From assembly GCF_014280875.1 (NCBI RefSeq), contig NZ_JACLAL010000005.1, positions 62,001 to 126,000 on the forward strand: DNA of 64,000 nucleotides, in the 5' to 3' direction. The position numbers were made by a program, and so were the translations under genes. Positions 62,535 to 64,000 of the stretch are shown here, piece after piece; the stretch's first letter is position 1, and each line of letters begins with the position of its first letter. This DNA comes from Paenirhizobium daejeonense. GTDB taxonomy: Bacteria > Pseudomonadota > Alphaproteobacteria > Rhizobiales > Rhizobiaceae. The notes under the pieces are model-generated. The model was not told the origin of the DNA and made no database searches. It was given only the letters and a program-made list of their open reading frames with translations.

Positions 62535-63389
62535 GTGAGCCAGCAAATGCCCGACAGCAACGCCGTCAGCCTAACAATATTGCGGGATACGGATCGCGAC
62601 CGTTATCTCGCATGCTTGCTGTCACCAGCGGAGAAACGCGGAGCGCTGGCTGCTCTCTATGCCTTCAATGCGGAGATTGCCCGGATCCGCGATCTTGTCC
62701 GTGAACCCCTGCCGGGCGAAGTTAGGCTGCAATACTGGCGCGACCTTCTGGCCGGCTCGGGACATGGCTCCACCGAGGCCAATCCGCTTGCTGCCGAACT
62801 GCTGAGAGCCATCGAGGAACACCGGTTGCCGGTCGCGGCACTGCAAGGCATGGTCGATGCGCGGGTTTTCGATCTCTATGACGATCCCGTTGAGACTACG
62901 GCTATGCTCGAGGGTTATGGCGGCGAGACTGCTGCGGCGCTGATCCAGCTTGCCAGTCTGGTGCTTGATCCGGCCGCCGCGCCAGCCTGTGCGGATATCG
63001 CAGGGCATGCGGGTGTCGCTCAGGCCATTGCCGGGGCGATGCTGCTGATGCCGACCCACCGTGCCCGTGGTCAGCTTTTCCTGCCGCTGCAAATTCTCTC
63101 GGCCGTCGGACTGGACCGTGATACATTCCTTGCCGGCAAGGATAGGGAGCGGATCGGAGCCGCCGTGGCGGCCTTCGCGGGTCTCGGCCTCGATCACCTG
63201 CGCAAGGCGCGCGGTGCGGGCAAATTGCCGCGCAGTCTCGTTTGCGCCTATTTGCCCGTGGCATTGGCCGAGCCTGTTCTTGTCGCAGCACAGCGCTCCG
63301 GTGCTGCCATTTTCGAACGGGATATCAGGCCCGCCCAGTGGCGGCGGCAGTTGAGGATGATGCGTGCGGCCTATGCCGGGCGATTCTGA
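62535..63389 (+). CDS. Squalene/phytoene-synthase-like protein, NDUFAF6-type
   Basis: A 284-residue protein with the all-helical isoprenoid-synthase fold (FNAEIARIRDLVREPLPGEVRLQYWRDLL, then AGHAGVAQAIAGAMLLMPTHRARGQLFLP). The aspartate-rich DxxxD motifs needed to bind prenyl diphosphates are not present in either expected place: the first reads EIARIRD and the second is absent. It is therefore probably not a carotenoid enzyme but a homologue of NDUFAF6, a complex I assembly factor. GTG start, 17 bp after the Mth938-like gene. Confidence 0.85.
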   Translation: MSQQMPDSNAVSLTILRDTDRDRYLACLLSPAEKRGALAALYAFNAEIARIRDLVREPLPGEVRLQYWRDLLAGSGHGSTEANPLAAELLRAIEEHRLPVAALQGMVDARVFDLYDDPVETTAMLEGYGGETAAALIQLASLVLDPAAAPACADIAGHAGVAQAIAGAMLLMPTHRARGQLFLPLQILSAVGLDRDTFLAGKDRERIGAAVAAFAGLGLDHLRKARGAGKLPRSLVCAYLPVALAEPVLVAAQRSGAAIFERDIRPAQWRRQLRMMRAAYAGRF

Positions 63390-63469
63390 TCGCCGTCAAA
63401 TTCGCGCAAGGCTCGGCTGTTATCGCTTCATCCGCCGCCGGAAAACCGGCTTGGAATTGGAGGCATGGC

Positions 63470-63931
63470 GTGAGCTTGGTCACTTGGACGCTGATATTCG
63501 TGCTGGTCGCGGTCTTTGCATATTATTCGACGCGCATGACGAAGCGGGTTGCCGAGGACAATCTTCATGATACAGGCCTCGCCATTATGGAGTTCGGTCG
63601 GGCCTTTCCAAAAGAAGCGATCCGAAATCTGCACGCCACGGCCGACGGCAAGGTCGTCTTCGTGCGCCTTCACGACAACAAGGCCGGGTTCATGCGCAGC
63701 CTTCGCGGCCATTATGCCTGCCATCTGATCGAAGCGGGCACCGTCCGGGTGCGCGATCTCTCGAATGGTCGTGGTATTGCAATCGAGTTCCTCGATGCTC
63801 CGTTCCACAATGGTGAATTCACATTCTCCTCTCCGGCGGAGGCTGCTGAGGTCTCGCTCTGGCTGCTGGGAAATTACGTCGCGCCGGCCGGACGCGACAC
63901 TCCGCCCGCTGGCGCTTTGCCAACCACCTGA
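63470..63931 (+). CDS. Membrane-anchored protein of unknown function
   Basis: A 153-residue protein. An N-terminal membrane helix (SLVTWTLIFVLVAVFAYYSTRM) anchors a soluble domain of about 110 residues with AIMEFGRAFPKEAIRNLHATADGKVVFVRLHD and FMRSLRGHYACHLIEAG. The GTG at 63470 is preceded by a well-spaced GGAGG; the frame is open upstream, but that part overlaps the preceding gene antisense to its sense. It follows the NDUFAF6-like gene by 80 bp and may belong to the same transcript. Family not recognised. Confidence 0.7.
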   Translation: MSLVTWTLIFVLVAVFAYYSTRMTKRVAEDNLHDTGLAIMEFGRAFPKEAIRNLHATADGKVVFVRLHDNKAGFMRSLRGHYACHLIEAGTVRVRDLSNGRGIAIEFLDAPFHNGEFTFSSPAEAAEVSLWLLGNYVAPAGRDTPPAGALPTT

Positions 63932-64000
63932 TTCTCTTCAGCGGCATGACGTGCAAAGACCGTAGCGACGACCATCCCAAAGATAAAAAAGGCGCCGCCA
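63874..64000 (-). CDS. Probable membrane protein, C-terminal fragment at right edge
   Basis: A minus-strand frame entering from the right edge: GGAFFIFGMVVATVFARH, then a hydrophilic tail AAEENQVVGKAPAGGVSRPAG and a stop at 63874. The hydrophobic stretch and charged tail look like the last helix and cytosolic tail of a transporter (for example MFS), but too little is visible to be sure. It overlaps the convergent 63470-63931 gene by 58 bp. Confidence 0.4.
   Translation of the reverse strand, partial: GGAFFIFGMVVATVFARHAAEENQVVGKAPAGGVSRPAGAT

Noticed and set aside
62535-63389. Carotenoid or hopanoid biosynthesis gene
   Set aside because: The fold matches, but both Asp-rich substrate motifs are absent and no crt or hpn gene is near, so NDUFAF6-like is the better call.
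1-64000. CRISPR array, prophage, insertion sequence or riboswitch
   Set aside because: No regularly spaced direct repeats, no transposase or integrase, and no leader matching a riboswitch or T-box architecture that I could recognise on either strand.

Overview
The window looks like chromosomal sequence of a Rhizobiaceae-type alphaproteobacterium (Rhizobium, Agrobacterium or Ensifer relatives). Coding density is high and base composition is GC-rich. The best single marker is exoR, the periplasmic repressor of exopolysaccharide synthesis, at 39.5 kb. Supporting markers are a PopZ/DUF2497 protein upstream of valS, the gene order dgt-argS-SPOR-nagZ-scpA-scpB-tatABC-serS-surE-pcm, and a fused secDF followed by two respiratory complex I assembly-factor homologues. 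Palindromic intergenic repeats of the rhizobial kind are also present. No phage, plasmid, integrase, insertion sequence or CRISPR array was seen. The species cannot be named from the sequence alone.

Layout. 0-10 kb: a stress and accessory stretch with an SDR/NTF2 pair and a divergent HxlR regulator, gpt, a tandem universal stress protein behind an FNR/FixK-like box, a CinA-type protein, wrbA, a PilZ protein, tRNA-Leu, trkH, ilvA and a hydrolase. 10-15 kb: a c-di-GMP locus holding a 1079-residue ammonium transporter fused to PAS, GGDEF and EAL domains, followed by a membrane GGDEF protein. 15-23 kb: azoR with a divergent LysR regulator, a Tat-exported CpdB-like nucleotidase, an unknown membrane protein, a second PilZ protein, an Lrp-type regulator divergent from ald, and a DUF1203 protein.

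23-30 kb: a secreted DUF4344 metallopeptidase, then a minus-strand set cysK - alaX - sseA in which the sulfurtransferase reads through into a GNAT acetyltransferase, then phrB and tRNA-Asn. 30-42 kb: tRNA-Cys, a PIMT-like methyltransferase, tolC, popZ, valS, a FadL-like porin, exoR with a long leader, xthA and erpA. 42-64 kb: the conserved housekeeping block from dgt to serS, surE, pcm, a LysM/degenerate-M23 lipoprotein, a DUF815 ATPase, yajC, secDF, and NDUFAF3-like and NDUFAF6-like genes.

Themes. Second-messenger signalling is concentrated in one place: the Amt-GGDEF-EAL protein, a second GGDEF protein and two PilZ proteins lie within 16 kb, suggesting ammonium-linked c-di-GMP control. Envelope work dominates the right half: Tat and Sec export, SPOR, NagZ, LysM/M23, TolC, a porin and ExoR. 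The most unusual objects are the Amt-c-di-GMP fusion, the SseA-GNAT fusion inside a cysteine/tRNA-editing gene set, and the small ORF in the exoR leader. Start sites were chosen from homology, Shine-Dalgarno-like sequence and overlap with neighbours; several are non-ATG. All functional calls are from recognition of sequence motifs, with no database search.
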